Positions 23,103-36,301 of a stretch of 64,000 nucleotides of DNA are shown piece by piece. Origin of the DNA: Eretmocerus hayati (Eukaryota; Arthropoda; Insecta; Hymenoptera; Aphelinidae); assembly GCA_029851415.1 (NCBI GenBank), contig CM056741.1, forward strand, positions 150,276,522 through 150,340,521, written 5' to 3'. The position numbers and the translations under genes were made by a program. Position 1 is the first letter of the stretch. Every line of letters begins with the position of its first letter. A model generated the notes under the pieces. It saw only the letters and a list, made by a program, of their open reading frames with translations, made no database searches and was not told the origin of the DNA.

Positions 23103-24464
23103 TCCACATGGGTAATTTCACGCAGAACCGATGTCTAGGATTGTTATTTTAGCTTTTTCATTATATTCTATAGCACAAAATATGAACTTTTCACCACCTA
23201 TGAGCCCTCATAGTAATTTTTTGGGTATCTCGAACTTATTTTAATTCATCCACTTGAATCATCTCGAACAAATAAGTTCGGGTCTTTTTTCAATGAAGTT
23301 CATGAATTTCGAATTCGATTCGAGGTACAGGAATGTGGTTCGTGGCATTCGAAAGGTCTTGAAACTGGCGTTGTAGAGTTGATTTTGAAGTCATGGGCGG
23401 GTTTATCAAGTAAAAGAGTGAGAAACCCAAAAATATCAATTCCTCAAAAGGTGTTTTCTTGACTTCCTGAAAATTTGGTATTTGACGTGAAATTTTGTAT
23501 TGTTTCGGGAAGAATGGTCCTGAACATTGTTTTCACGCCCTGAAACCTATTTTTCCTAATCTTTCTGAATCTATTTTTCTAGGCGATCGTCTGTTTCTGC
23601 GCATGCACAGGGATTTGGATTCCAGAAACCAATTTCAGTGGGAGAACAAGAGAATTTCCCTCAAAATGACCACGTGCCAAAGTCAATTACATGTATTTGA
23701 ACCTGAGCTACAACGTCCAGACGATCACTGGATCTCAATAAATATCACGAGTTGGCTCGAAGATACCACAGATAATAATCAAGGGAATTTGCGTACGATG
23801 ACATCCACCTAGCTGCTGTTCTTGAGCTAAGGTTTAATCTTCCGTATGTTACAGCTCCAGTTCCAATTGATGAAATTTACTCTGTCAAGTGGTCATATTG
23901 ATGAAAATTTTCTTGTATTTTCAATAAAATGGCTTTCCGGAATCCTGATTTCTGCGCCAGACCATTTTCAATGGTCTGAAACATAGATCTGCAAAAATAT
24001 CAAAACTAGGTCTTAAGATGCAGAAAATGTTTAGCTCAATTTTCTCCTGAAAGAACACAATACTCCGTATCAATTGCCACATTTTCAGGGGATAAAAAAT
24101 GGCTTTTTGAGAAATCGATATTCTTGTGTTTTTCCATTTTTTCCTCCGATAAAGTCACCCCTAACATCACAATCAACTCAACAAGGCCAATTTCAATAAA
24201 TCTATTCAAGACCCTTCAAACGCCACAAACCACACTTCTGTATTTTCAACGGGATTAGAGATTTATGAATTTCATTAAAAAAAGATCCAAATTTTCTTGA
24301 TGGAGATAATTCAAGAGGATTCATCAAAATGCGTTCCAGATACCTAAAAAATTTTCATGAGATCCCATCGGTGGTAAAAAGCTCACATTTTCTACCATCC
24401 AGAAAACCATCCGAGAAATGATCCTTTTCCGTAGGTGTATTTCACGTAAAATTACTCATATGGA
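23103..24464. mobile_element. Large foldback element (1.36 kb, ~475-bp arms)
   Basis: Left arm ~23103-23575 and right arm ~23985-24464 are imperfect reverse complements along their full length. Pairs include TCCACATGGGTAATTTCACG at 23103 with its complement at ~24445-24464; TTTTTTGGGTATCTCGAAC at ~23217 against its complement at ~24330-24350; GTGGTTCGTGGCATTCGAAA at ~23335 against ~24222; and GTTGTAGAGTTGATTTTGA at ~23370 against ~24170. The distances from the ends agree, so this is one coherent inverted structure. The ~400-bp loop is unrelated to the arms and includes a 105-codon frame of no recognised family (23495-23812). I cannot tell foldback transposon from inverted duplication. Confidence 0.75.
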
Positions 24465-26180
24465 TACGATCAGACATCAAATGAATCTCCGTTAAAGCAT
24501 ACTAGCCTCGATCAATTCTCCTCTTGGTGAAGGAAAAGATTCTAGTTTTCAATTATCTAGCATTCGATGTATATTGAAATGTACAAAACTCAAGGAAAGC
24601 GTACGTATACGTAATTTCTTCATTTAGATTCACGAAATTAGCATTGCGTGAATAAAACTGAAAGTCTTGGCTTGGGTGTCAAATAATTCCAATTGAATGC
24701 TTACCAATCACTTTGTTCGGCACTTGAAATATATTCAAGACGAACGTTTGGAAGGAAGTGTCAGATAATTTGGAAGTTAACACTCCACTCCGATTGTATT
24801 CAAGAATCACTGAATAAGAAGGAAATGTGTGCGGTGCGCAAGCCGATAAATATGTAAGAGGTATATCAGACTAATAGTGCCCAACTCACTGTATAAGCGA
24901 TTTCAGAATATTTATTCGTTCAAAATTCAAATACTCTTTCACATTTCGCGATTGGGACGCAACTTCATGATCCATAAAAATCCATCGCATTCGGTCAGGC
25001 ATAAGGATGAGTAGGTTCCAAATGATGACTTTTCGAGATTACCCTAATTATTGGCCCAAATTGATGCAATTCTCGGGAACATACATGGAATAACTTTTTT
25101 GTGCATAAGCAAAATTATATAATATTAATTTTTTGTTCATTGGGCCGTGTTGACTTTGACCCTGCTTCGACCGCACTCGATGACAGATATCTGCGATTTG
25201 TGCATTGTATCAACCTCATTTCTCTCGATACTCAACTAGGAATATCTCAGTTACATGCAGTTATCGAACTAAGAACTCTGGAAATAAATGAACTTGAAGA
25301 AAATCGATTGTCTATACGCATGATCCGCATAGTTTACATTCAGTGACGGATTTACCATACGCCATATGTGAATACAAGTCGGATAATTCTTATAAATAAA
25401 AATTTCCAGACAGCTTCACGTGTCCCAACACGAGTATCTGTCTTCGGTCTGACCTGGATTGGGCTTTTTTCGTATTGTTAATCATGAAGTTTTGTGTTAT
25501 ACAGATTGAAAAGTCAATTCTTGCACGCATTGGAGAGTAATACTGCTGTCGCATAAAAGAGAATATCGCGCATATAAAATCTCCAATGGTCAACATTACT
25601 TACTGCCGTACACATTCCTTGATACCTTTTCTCTGGCTTATCAAGCGGCCTTGCACTCTTTTCAAGACGTGAATACTATCTCTTTTATTTAAAGTATTGA
25701 TTTTCTTAGCTTTTTTGTCGTCACGGATATCTGCACTGCCGGGAGAGGGAGAGAAATAAAATACAAGAGTGTGATCTACTATCGAATCATGAGCCTGCGT
25801 GCATAAAAATAGAATTACGAAAGAACAGAGTCAAGGTGGGGATGCAGAATCGACCCAAATGATTGACGCTAACTGATTCCATTCATTATGCTGAAGGACT
25901 TTGCAAATCCAAACATCGGTTCGAAGTTAAAATTTCTTGAATTGACTGTGTAACTGAAGTGAAAGATTTAAACGGCTCGTATCTCGTGGAAAAAATAAGT
26001 CTCCAATTTATTGTAGAGAAGACGTCTGATCCGTCCTCAAATCGGTTCAATTCATGCATCATCATGTAGTTCAACTCTTGGTTAATCGGGATTTGACAAT
26101 TGAACTCAAACGAGATAATTAATAGGTCAAATATTCGATACCCTCTCCTTGTTCACAAAGCTGAGCACAATTTCATAAGA
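24465..26180. other. No gene recognised
   Basis: AT-rich. Nothing beyond short frames without motifs. Confidence 0.45.
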
Positions 26181-26985
26181 AGGTAAGTCTACCCAACCTG
26201 CCCCATTTTTTGATCTCAGGAATGGGTACTCCTTGACCTTCCTGCAAATTTCTTCCACGTTCGTTTTGTTGAAGTATGAGGAATAAGTGGTTTGGACTGA
26301 CCCCAAATGATTCTTGCGTGTTTTAAGAATCTGAAGTGATTTTCACTTTTTTTCCCATTGGCTGCTAAATACCCGAGGGGATTCCATTTAGTTAAACCGG
26401 TGACAAACATTTTTGGTTTGATCAATCTTAGCGTACCTAAATGCGTTCGATTTCTTGTCTCAAGACCTTCAAGACCTGCCTGCTAGAGTAAATCTCAAAT
26501 CTCCGATCTAGAGTTTCATTATGTGCAAAATACGAAGGTGATTCGTAGAAAAAGAAGACCCTTTATTTAAGTGTACTCAAATTGTCTTATCTCAGAAGGG
26601 CGTGCAGTATGCTTTTTTCACCACTCAGAGCACGTTTATCACGTCAAATAGGTCAGAAATAGTATTTTAAATTGACGAAAAGCTCTAAATGTGGTTGCCT
26701 GCCAATAAGAACAATTTAATGCTCTTCACTGTCAATTTACACAGTCTCCGAGAATGGAGGCATGTTGGGTATACCCTCCATCGAATTAGCGAAAAATCCC
26801 TTATTAGGAAAATCTTGATAGCATGTCTCTATTTGGTCAAAATCGAATTTATTTCAGCTCACTTTGAGGAGCTTAGAACAAGCTTCCAAATGAGTCGAGA
26901 CACGCTCGAAAATATTAGAGTAAGCCGAACCTATTGCCAGAACGGCAAAGGGGGGGGGGGTTGGTCATGCTGAGTACACTTACTT
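26181..26985 (+). mobile_element. TA-flanked MITE family C, copy 3
   Basis: Left end AGGTAAGTCTACCCAACC then TGCCCC matches the family terminus. The right end GAGTACACTTACTT is its inverted counterpart. Internally it shares the 'GATCTCAGGAATGGG' and 'TTTGGACTGA' blocks with copies 1 and 2. A 10-base G run interrupts the right terminus at ~26950. The flanks are altered, so the TA duplication is not clean; TTCATA occurs just outside both ends. Confidence 0.7.
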
Positions 26986-28559
26986 CATATGCTCTCTAGT
27001 AATTGACTACAGTTATCATGACTTGAATCTCATCACTTAGTGTTTTTGTTATTCAATCAGGCTTCTTGAGACACCATCCCCCGAGACTCTCATCCATGAG
27101 AAATATTCCAAATGTCACTAAATCGGATGATCCACTGCAGAGACTGGGACTTTAGTAAGGCGTGACCGACTACCATTTGCTACTTTTTTCAATGGAAACA
27201 AAAATTTGATAGTTGTTGCTCCTCCAGACTCTGGCAGTAGTAAGAGGCTATCCTAGTTTGATTATTTGACGTATGGAACCATGGAGTACCATGACTTCGA
27301 TTTTCACCGTGAAGCTGATAATGCGTGGTATTACAAATCCCTAAAGAATACAGGCTGCATCATGATATAGAATAAAGAGGAATATTCGTGGTTTTAAAGT
27401 CATAAGAGTGAATCTTCATGTAATAAATCACTCAACGTTTTCTTGTGGTGTAACATAATTCCGTGATACACATCTTTATTAGAATGTAAATTATCACGAT
27501 AACTAGTGAAATAAATCGTGAGCTTCCTTTAAGCATTCCCTATCTCGCCGAGGGAGTTGGATGCATCCCCATGGGGAGCCTCAACCCTCGAAAATGTTTT
27601 ACTTTGTAAAGATACCAGATTATGCTCTTGCCAAACAGGGTCTTATTGCACGTCCTCTGAAACACGTTCACTTATTCTGGACCTCTCGATCGCGGACGGA
27701 AAACTGTCTCCCCTTAATTATTTCGTCGCTGTCACCATCATTGACCTTGAATAAGCTCCGCCTACTGCTGTGCTTTTTGCTGACTGAATTGGCGTGTGGC
27801 TTGGACACGGCATATCGAGAATAAACCGATGGAAAGAGCTTCTGCACTCATTCTGAGTACCTGGGAGAATCCTGGAGCATTGTGTCCACAGTTGTTCATA
27901 AGCTGACAAACTCATGTGAGTGGATGAAGTTCAGATCTGTTATCATCATTTTTCGATTTTCGTTCTTCACTTGTGGATAATAGCACTCAGGACCACGGGA
28001 TCTCTAAACTTCGATTATAAACTCAGTCAGAACTCTTTTCTCAATCCATTATTCACGAAAAATTTGTTGATTCAGGCCTTAGTGGTAAAAATTCAGTATC
28101 ATATTCAGGGCTAGATGGGTCGAACGAGCTTGAATGTTATCAAAATAAAGGGTAGATATATGGGTAGTTGAACCGTCTATCATCGAAATTGAGATGGCCC
28201 ATTACTTCGATTGAAAACTATCCATTCCTAAAAAAATTTTGTGGTTATTTTTTCACGAGTAATTGACTGAAACAGTTTGTAAGATAGATCCGACGATTCC
28301 TGACATCCTTCATCACTTACATTATCCCGGAACTTTTCAATCACTGGGGTTGGAATCTATAGAACTCACCGTAACACGGTGAGTATGATAACTCACTCTG
28401 GAAGGGATAGGGGGTGATTTCGTGGTCGAAATTGCTAACGATTCCAGTATAGTAGGGTTCTGTCGTAAAATCTCAATCATCAATTGCAAACAGCTGATTC
28501 GTGACAACAGATAAAATCTCATGGAAAACTATCTCTCACGGAAATATCATTCTCATGAT
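26986..28559. other. No gene recognised
   Basis: AT-rich. A small CTCACCGT/ACGGTGAG dyad at ~28366-28384 is the only structure noted. Confidence 0.45.
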
Positions 28560-28930
28560 AATGAATAGGCGCAAAGGACGAGCGCGCTCCTCGTCCTTGG
28601 AGGTGCAAACGCGTTCATTCTTTAGTTTCTCTTGCGAGAAATTCTTACCCACCACTAGGAATCGTACATATTATATACAACTCACACGAATCGTAATTCC
28701 ATTCTCACACGCCGAAGCTACAGTTGGTACGACGATAATTTGCCGCTTTATACGCGCGTATATAATGCCATCATAGGTGAGACCCTGCAAGTAGCGTGGC
28801 GTTGCACTCGACTATATACCCTTGCAATTCGCGCGGATACGCCTTGGGATAAATACCGCGAGCGCGTGCGGCGCGCAAACAAACACGCGTGACGTAAATT
28901 GCACGGGCGTGAAAGTGCATCTGAATTAAA
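28560..28930. other. CpG-rich island
   Basis: Enriched in CG-containing words (GCGCGC, ACGCGTGACG, CGCGCG) compared with both flanks. No supported frame. Possible regulatory island; no core promoter can be fixed. Confidence 0.4.
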
Positions 28931-31009
28931 GCTACAAGCACAAGTGGGACCTCCTATCGGTCAATGAATCCACCCAAACTGAGATAACAGATTTCCAAAC
29001 GCTTACTTGTCTCATTATGTCTTTCTATCTTATTCGTGCTTTCTACTTTGAATTACGTAGTCAAAGTTCACACGTTTTGATTAATTTTTTTAGGTGGTTC
29101 TTTTAGGGTTGCATGCATCCTATTGGGTGTAATTTTGAGAATCAATAAAGATATTGAGGACCCTGGATGATTTAACATTAGTTACTTGATGAAATTAAAA
29201 TTCTTCGCAGCATACCAGTGCAGACAACGATAGTAGCAGTGACAGGTACTATACTGGTAAACTTTACCCAGAGACTGCGGCAGTGATATTCAGTAATTGA
29301 AGTCAAATGGCGTAGAATGATGAAGGATCTTTTCTGTAAATCTTGCCATGACTCGAAGTCGCCTCCGAGTTGTCATAGTTTATACCGATGATTCTATGAA
29401 TCATAATAAAACTTGAGAGAACCGCACGTGGAGGGACAACTATGTATATCGAATGTATCATTATTTCCATATTTTATATTTACTATGATATCATATTACT
29501 GAGAAATAAAATAGTACCAAAATCAGTGAAGCGGGATTCGTTTATTCTATATTGATAATGACATATTCATACGTAATGCACAGAATCACCAGTACTGACA
29601 GAATGCCCCCCCCCCTTGTAGACACAAATGATATGTCAGTTAATTATCTCACTCTGGCCTATATTTCATGACCCCTGTTTCCTGATACAACATGAGCCTA
29701 GACCTCTTTTCAGATCAGAACGAGAATATGAAGCAATCTTTTTCTCGATACTCCATTACCGCAAAGATGGGGATAAATATTGTTAATGAGTGATCTCTGC
29801 AAAGCACCTAAAGAAAATGTGATAGTCTACGAACATCCATGACTGAGAAGCGAGGCTTGGGGATATTCGAATTGAGGGAAAACAGATTATTGCGAACTCG
29901 ATCGAATAGGATCTCAGTCACAGGAGGAGGCGAAAGAATGAGAAAGTCTCAGTTTTGTAAGATCGGCCAAGATACATCTCTTAAATTGATTGAGATGAAA
30001 GCTCAGACATCTGACAGAGCAGTGAGGTCTAGAGAAGGTGTAGAAATTAGGCAAAAGAGTCTGACTGAGCTCGCGCAAATGAGAGGTCATAGACACTTTT
30101 TGCAATCCTATTTAGGTGCTTTCTCACTCACTCCTTGCACGATTTTTTTTTTTTTTGGTTTTTTTCACCAGGATGAGTATCACCACAGCACATTGGTCTC
30201 GACATTGGTAAGAAAAATCAGGTCAGTCAAGAGTAGCTGAAAGCAGATTCAAGTGACATCAAATCACATTCGCTAGGAGCCTCATGGGATAACATTTAAG
30301 ATGGCGAGTAAGATCTAAAAGAAAAACTTCCAAAGCAGAGTTCAACACATCGACAGAAAACCTAATTACCTCGTGTCATGCGACTGGCCTACGCTGAAAA
30401 TAAAGTTTTGAGTCACTAAAAAAAAATATCAACCACTCCATCCATGAGAAGTTAACCTTCTCTTGTTCAACTACCCGAGGATGGAAGTCGATACCTTGAT
30501 TGAACCACATCTTTACGCCAAAAACATTGGAAATTAGCTGACCAATCTGTTCAAATTCATTAGAACTTCAAAATTTCGCCTTGTGTAGAACAATCAGACC
30601 CAAAAAGTATGCTCTATGAATAATGTACATTTGAAAGAGGCAATGCTAATAAATTATATCGACTGTGTCCCAAGATGATAAAAGTTCAACCGACTGGTAC
30701 AGACTATACATCCTTCAACGTCAGTTGACTAAAAAAAATTCAGCAATTAGAACCGGAAGGTCGGCGCCACATCAATATTCCGGATCTGCATCGGTGTAAA
30801 CGAACGAGTGCGAGAATTTACTGCAAATTCATTTCGCCCTCTCAGAGCATTACACTCTGATGTGTAAACGGAGGCCACGACCGGTTGGCCTCTCCATTCT
30901 ATACATACTCTATATAACACTCGACTCTTTAATGGCCACATGCAGAGATGCATTTTAGGTGCAGTGCACTCTGTGAAGAGTATTTAGGCCTTTGCATTCT
31001 GACTCATCG
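28931..31009. other. No gene recognised
   Basis: AT-rich. Contains a 10-base C run at ~29605 and a T run at ~30142. A 133-codon frame at 29839-30240 runs through that T tract and matches no family I know. Confidence 0.45.
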
Positions 31010-31270
31010 TCACGGATGATGCTTTTCGCGCGCGTGGCTCCAGAAATTTCGATGACGAATTCTTCTTCCTCCGTATATACACATCCACCGCCTCCAACAC
31101 CAACCTCGAACATCACTATCCTACTCCTGTGAACTTGTGTGAGTAATTTTTCTGCACTCGTTCAATTCATTTTTGTCACTTGTCTGCATTTGAACGCATT
31201 GGTACAAAGAGCAGTTCTGCACGCGTGCGCGATGGTATTATATTAATGTTCGGCAAACGCGTGATGCCTA
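31010..31270. other. CpG-rich island with a donor-like motif
   Basis: CpG-rich and followed by a C-rich stretch ending TTGTGTGAGTAATT (~31134-31147), which resembles a splice donor after a non-coding first exon. No TATA or start codon supports this clearly. Confidence 0.3.
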
Positions 31271-32309
31271 AATACACCGATGATTGAAACGAACGTAGTA
31301 GCAAGGGTTTAACGAACCCAAATTCCATCTTTCTTTCATTTTCGTTCGTTGCTCCTATTCATCGATGCAAGGTGTCGCAATCATCACCTCTTCCGAATGC
31401 AGACCTTGTCATTTTCGATTCGATCACGGGTTTGGGAATAGCCCCGATTGGCTGGTTTTCGGCTTTCAAAACCAGTCGAATATGGTCTGGATACTCTATT
31501 TTTTGAATGAAACTGGATTTTGGTTGCTCTATCTTGCGAACCATTTCACCTTGTTTCATTCGAGTGGGATGATGTAAGAATATTGAAATTCGATCCGCTG
31601 CATTCAAATTTTTGTTTACAATCATAAGGTGAAGAAATTCTCCATTGTTTTTTGTAAACAGCTCGTTCTCATCATGAATTCGGTCTGGTACGGGAAGATG
31701 AAATCAATAGACCATATACTGTATTATTTTGTAGGTTGCACCATTCACTTTTGTGCCGTGAATTTCTTACATTTGATGCAATTGTCAACGAGAATTTGTG
31801 ATAGAATGTTCTGCTTACGTTCATTCATAACATACAACTTCAGGGGGAAATCATTCAATCAAGCGCATGCTTTCACTGAGGCAAAATAAAATAACTGATA
31901 TGAGCAATTTACAATGGAGTAAGTAAAACTACAACCCATACGTATTGGCAATATTTACCATAAATAGCCGATTGTATGAGGCCGCAATTGTAAGAGCGAT
32001 CCTCTTCTGCAAACAGTGAACCTAAAGCCTTGAAAGCATGCAATACCCATCGACAATGGAATGGAATCGAGCAAACAGAGGAAAACAACCGCAAGGACGA
32101 CGAGGGTCGGTCTAAAGGAAGGTAATACAATCGCCGAAGCAAGTAAGTACACATGCAGTCAAACACTTGTAATGCCCGATGAGAACTCGTGATTAACCCT
32201 CAAAGATCTTTGCAACTACTTCAGAATCAGAAGTGCAATATCGCCACCGAAAAAGTCAAGATTCCCGCCTCTTCGTAAATCACGAGCAATATACACGATA
32301 TATATCACA
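31271..32309. other. No feature recognised
   Basis: Mixed AT-rich sequence. No motif found. Confidence 0.45.
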
Positions 32310-32600
32310 AGCTACGAGGCCGTGGAATTCGTCCGCGGGCTATTTCACTCTTCTTGTTCGGGGTTGTTGACTGCGGCTAAAGTTGCGTCTGTCGGACGCA
32401 ATTATATCGCTCCGGCCAATTTTTGCTTGGGTGTGTTAGCTCAGACATATCGAGCTTCGCTCCATCGCAGAACTTACACATATAGATTTTGTACGAGTGT
32501 GCGTATAATAGAATTGGGGTCGTTTGCCCCCTCGCTCGAGTGTAGCGAGTCTCTCGCCCTTCTTCTTTCCCCGAGACGTTTTGTAGACGTCTAATCGCAC
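32310..32600. other. CpG-rich island
   Basis: CG-rich segment with CTCTC and CGAG words, open in one short frame (32322-32594) with no recognisable domain. Confidence 0.35.
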
Positions 32601-35119
32601 GCTATACGTTTCACCACCAACTGAATTCGTTTTCTTGGAAACTAACGCCTACCCACAAGCCGAATTCGATCAGTACTAGTATTTTGTTTTGTGTACTTTT
32701 TGATAGATTCCAGTGAATACCTGTCGATGCAGGGTATTTCATTACAAAATGCGATGTGACTATTTCATCATCAATCTGAAAATTGAGTTGTTATTGTATA
32801 GAAAGTAATGTGAATGATTCTCGACTGTGAAAGAAGTTTTGATGGTCGTCGAAAAATATTGTAGATGCCTTGAAAGAAGAAAGAGCAATCCGGATTAGCA
32901 ACAAAGATTAGCAACAAATTCTTCGCAAGTTGATGAAACGAGTAGGAGTATTTCATCATTGCCTACCAAAACTTTTGTGTACGTGTTCGAAAACTATTTC
33001 AAACAATAAAATAACTTGTATTTCGAGGTAATTTGCAAGGTCTTACGAAAACAGGAAGAAAAGGCTTAAGGAGGTTCGATGGTCTTGACGAAGTTGTAGA
33101 GACCATGGCGAAACCTTTTACATCATTATCTTTGAGACAAAAAAATACTTTGTGGATTTTTTTTAGTATTTTTCACCAAGCTTCTTTTCGAGATCGAAGC
33201 TCTCACATTTTCCGAAATAATATGGACTCTTACGGACGGCGCCACCAAAACAAGCCTAGCACTTCTTAAGATGTAGAGAAAATTCTCATAAAATATTCAG
33301 ACGATAGAGAATCGCCTAACGATCAATAATACCTTTCGGCGATCATAGCTTACCATGAATTTTGCAGAAATATGATCGAATTGTTGTCAAAAATCGTCAA
33401 CATATAGATATACTCGCCGTATATTTTCGTGCAGCCGAGCGTCAGGTTAGGTTAGTTTTCGTCTTCCCCTCACCGACCCCTCATAACACCATTGAGTTAT
33501 TCAAGGAGGAAGAATGTCTGCTATGGTTCAAGTACGTCCACATGGTTTGTGTTCAGCTTTCCGGAAATTGGAACAAAATTTTCGAAGATGGAAAAGGAAG
33601 CAGAGAACTCGACCAACTTCGTACGCTGTAGAAAGATAGCTCATAGAGGTTTTAGAATGGATGAGATTCCGTACAAAATGTTATCGAAGAGACTCAAATG
33701 TCAAAAATCTTGAAAAGTCTCGCTCAAACGAAAAGTCTTGATGATTTTGGGCTAAAACCTCGTGAGTTATAATTTATTGCGAATCGTAATTGAGGTTAAG
33801 GTATTCAATTGCTCGTTGAATTGCATCATCGCAAGATCATGACCTCTCTTTGTGAAGAAACTCATTGAAATCTCAAAATATCAGGTCATTGATATGTACT
33901 TACGCTTTCCCCGAGTATGAGATAAAACTGACGTAAGCTCGTTGTTATTTATAATACAAAATCGACAAACACATATCGCAATCACTCACGTGTGATCAGT
34001 CAGGCTATATTGATTATACGTTGCAAATCGAGTTGCAAGCTGCACTGAGCGAGGTCGAAGGGAAAACAAAGAAAGTATGAAGTGTACCATCGTTGCTCGA
34101 GTGCTAAAACAAGATATGCAAGCCTATTACAACAGAAAGGCTGAGACAACTCTTTATCACACTCATATAATGCCCAAGAGAATGGATGAGCTCATTTCGT
34201 ACATGCTGAGCGATAATCGCCACCTAACATAGTCATCATCATAAATATTGAGCTCTCTTGGGAATAACTTGATCCTGCTTCAACGATTGCTCAAGCATAT
34301 CTTCTTAGTAAGTGCCCTCATTCCTCTTCAATAACACTTACTTCATTATTTTCATAAGATATCTTACAAGGACAAGTTATCACAAGAGTATTTTCAATGA
34401 ATAATAAGAGAATGATTCGATCAGTCTTCCTCACTGGTTGCTCTGTATCGATTTAATACTTCATTTGTTTAAATAAAGGCCATGTTGAGCTCCAATTGAC
34501 CGTAAGATGGGACCATTAGGAATTTGGCTTTTCAACGTTGACCACCAATGAGGCCACTCAGACCCTATAGCAAAATATTTTGCTCATTTTTTGACGAGCA
34601 AATCAGGGTATAATGGCACATCCGAATTGGTGGTTAGTGGCACTACAGACATGATTCTCAACGTTCCGAAGGCGAGTTTGGATGTTCGATATAGTCTGGG
34701 GTCCAGTAGACCCCTAGTGGAGTCAACGAAACTCGGGGTATATATGATCGAAAATCACAGGATATTATCTGGTACCAAATCATAAATTCGTCATGATAAT
34801 AGTTATAATTCTTAGAATTCGACAATCCTAGGTTAGCAGAGTGTCTTTCAGGATTATTCTGAATCGTGTTTCCGAAAGAGTTGACCCTCTGCAAAGGTTC
34901 TTGAAATGGATGTTAAATAGTTTTTAGATGAAAAACCATCAACATTTTCACTTTCCACGAAAATATCTCGTTCACAACTCAAATATTGCGAAAACTTGCA
35001 TCATCTCCAGAATTTCTGACATTATCGAATAGAAGGGCTGGAACTGCAGTCATAACGCGGACCCAATAAGTTTGCCGAACGGTTAGAGAAATCATCATCG
35101 TGTCTGCAGAGTAAAGCTC
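32601..35119. other. No gene recognised
   Basis: AT-rich. Two tandem TTAGG units at ~33444-33455 and a GGGGTC/GACCCC dyad at ~34698-34714 are the only items noted. Confidence 0.45.
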
Positions 35120-35760
35120 ATCCGGTGATCTATAGATATATCTCATCAGAGCGCGCGCAAAGCGTCAGCATCAGGCGATCAGTGGCCATGGACTCAACGA
35201 CGACGCTTCCTACGAAATTTGGTGCGACCGGGTTATGATGCACCCAAAGTTATATTGCAGAAAGGTATAGAATCAGGCCGGACGCATTAGACTGCAGAAC
35301 ATGAGGCTGCGTCAAGATGCGAGCGAAAAAAAAAGAAGAAATTACTGGCGTCGCCGATATGCTTATACATATACGATGGTGTATATTATATCGCAAATAT
35401 ATATCAAGCCTATAAGGGGGTGAGAAGAAGCTGCTGGCCGTCGCTTGCTCGGTGATGCAGTCGCGAGTCGGGCTATATGGGCTGGACGGGAGGATGAGAA
35501 GAAGGAGGAAAGAGAGAGATATACGACGTCGGCGGCGCTCTGCCTTGAACCTCGCTCCCGGTGCATTGGCCGTCGTAGCTCAAGGGCGTCCGACGCATAG
35601 CTACTATACGAGAATGAAAGAGAGAGAAAGACATAGAAAGGATAGGGGGATATCGTATCCCCACCCTTGTTAGTCGCGTGCTCAGACCCGCCACCACCCC
35701 CACTTTATTACCACCCGCTCTCAAATTTCCCCGCCGGCTGCTGCTGTTGCTGCAACATGC
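35120..35760. other. CpG-rich island with purine tract
   Basis: Contains an AGGATGAGAAGAAGGAGGAA-type purine tract and GAGAGAGA near 35488-35520, then C-rich runs at ~35690-35735. Frames on both strands are low-complexity. Possibly regulatory. Confidence 0.35.
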
Positions 35761-36184
35761 TGGCAGGTCTGTATTATGCTATAAGATCTTTAGCAGCATC
35801 GTTTATAGGTTTCTATAATGTTTTTTTGCCTGTGTTTGATATAAGTCGAGTAAGCTTGTGCATCGTATCGGGATAACTCATTTTTTTGCAACACTTGGCG
35901 CGTTTGTGGCATTTGCCATGCAGTATAGGGTGCATCAGGCTGTACCACATGCTAGACGATTTCATCTCTGCACCTCGTTGCACATGCCAATTTGTGCGGA
36001 TAGCTCTTTGCACCTGCCTCGTTGCGTCACGTTTGATGCGTATGATTTGTTTGTCTGTGCTTGAGGAATTTTTTTGTCACCCTCGATGGGCCGAAATTCA
36101 TGCGGTTGAATCTATGAAGATGAATTCTACTTTTACTATAACTCAATTTATTCAACAACTTAGATTGGTTTTCAAACCTAGACT
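35761..36184. other. No feature recognised
   Basis: Sequence of mixed composition. Overlapping frames on both strands without motifs. Confidence 0.4.
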
Positions 36185-36301
36185 GGAGGAGGATGCCAGG
36201 GGTGCGGGTCATGAATTTGGTTCTAATTCTAGAAATAATATTGGAGACAATTTCCGAAATTTTAACCAAATCCGTGATCGGGGCCCCTTGCACTCTCCTC
36301 A
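36185..36301. mobile_element. Deleted Harbinger-like palindromic MITE (~117 bp)
   Basis: Consists of two abutting arms: GGAGGATGCCAGGGGTGCGG plus GTCATGAATTTGGTT on the left and their imperfect reverse complement on the right (CCAAATCCGTGATCGGGGCC, then CCTTGC and CTCTCCTC). The GCGGGTC...TTGG words match the termini of the larger family at 42420 and 44072. It looks like an internally deleted derivative. Confidence 0.5.

Noticed and set aside
29839..30240. 133-codon plus-strand frame
   Set aside because: Runs through a T homopolymer and matches no family I know.
33444..33455. TTAGG telomere repeat
   Set aside because: Only two units; too short to mean anything.
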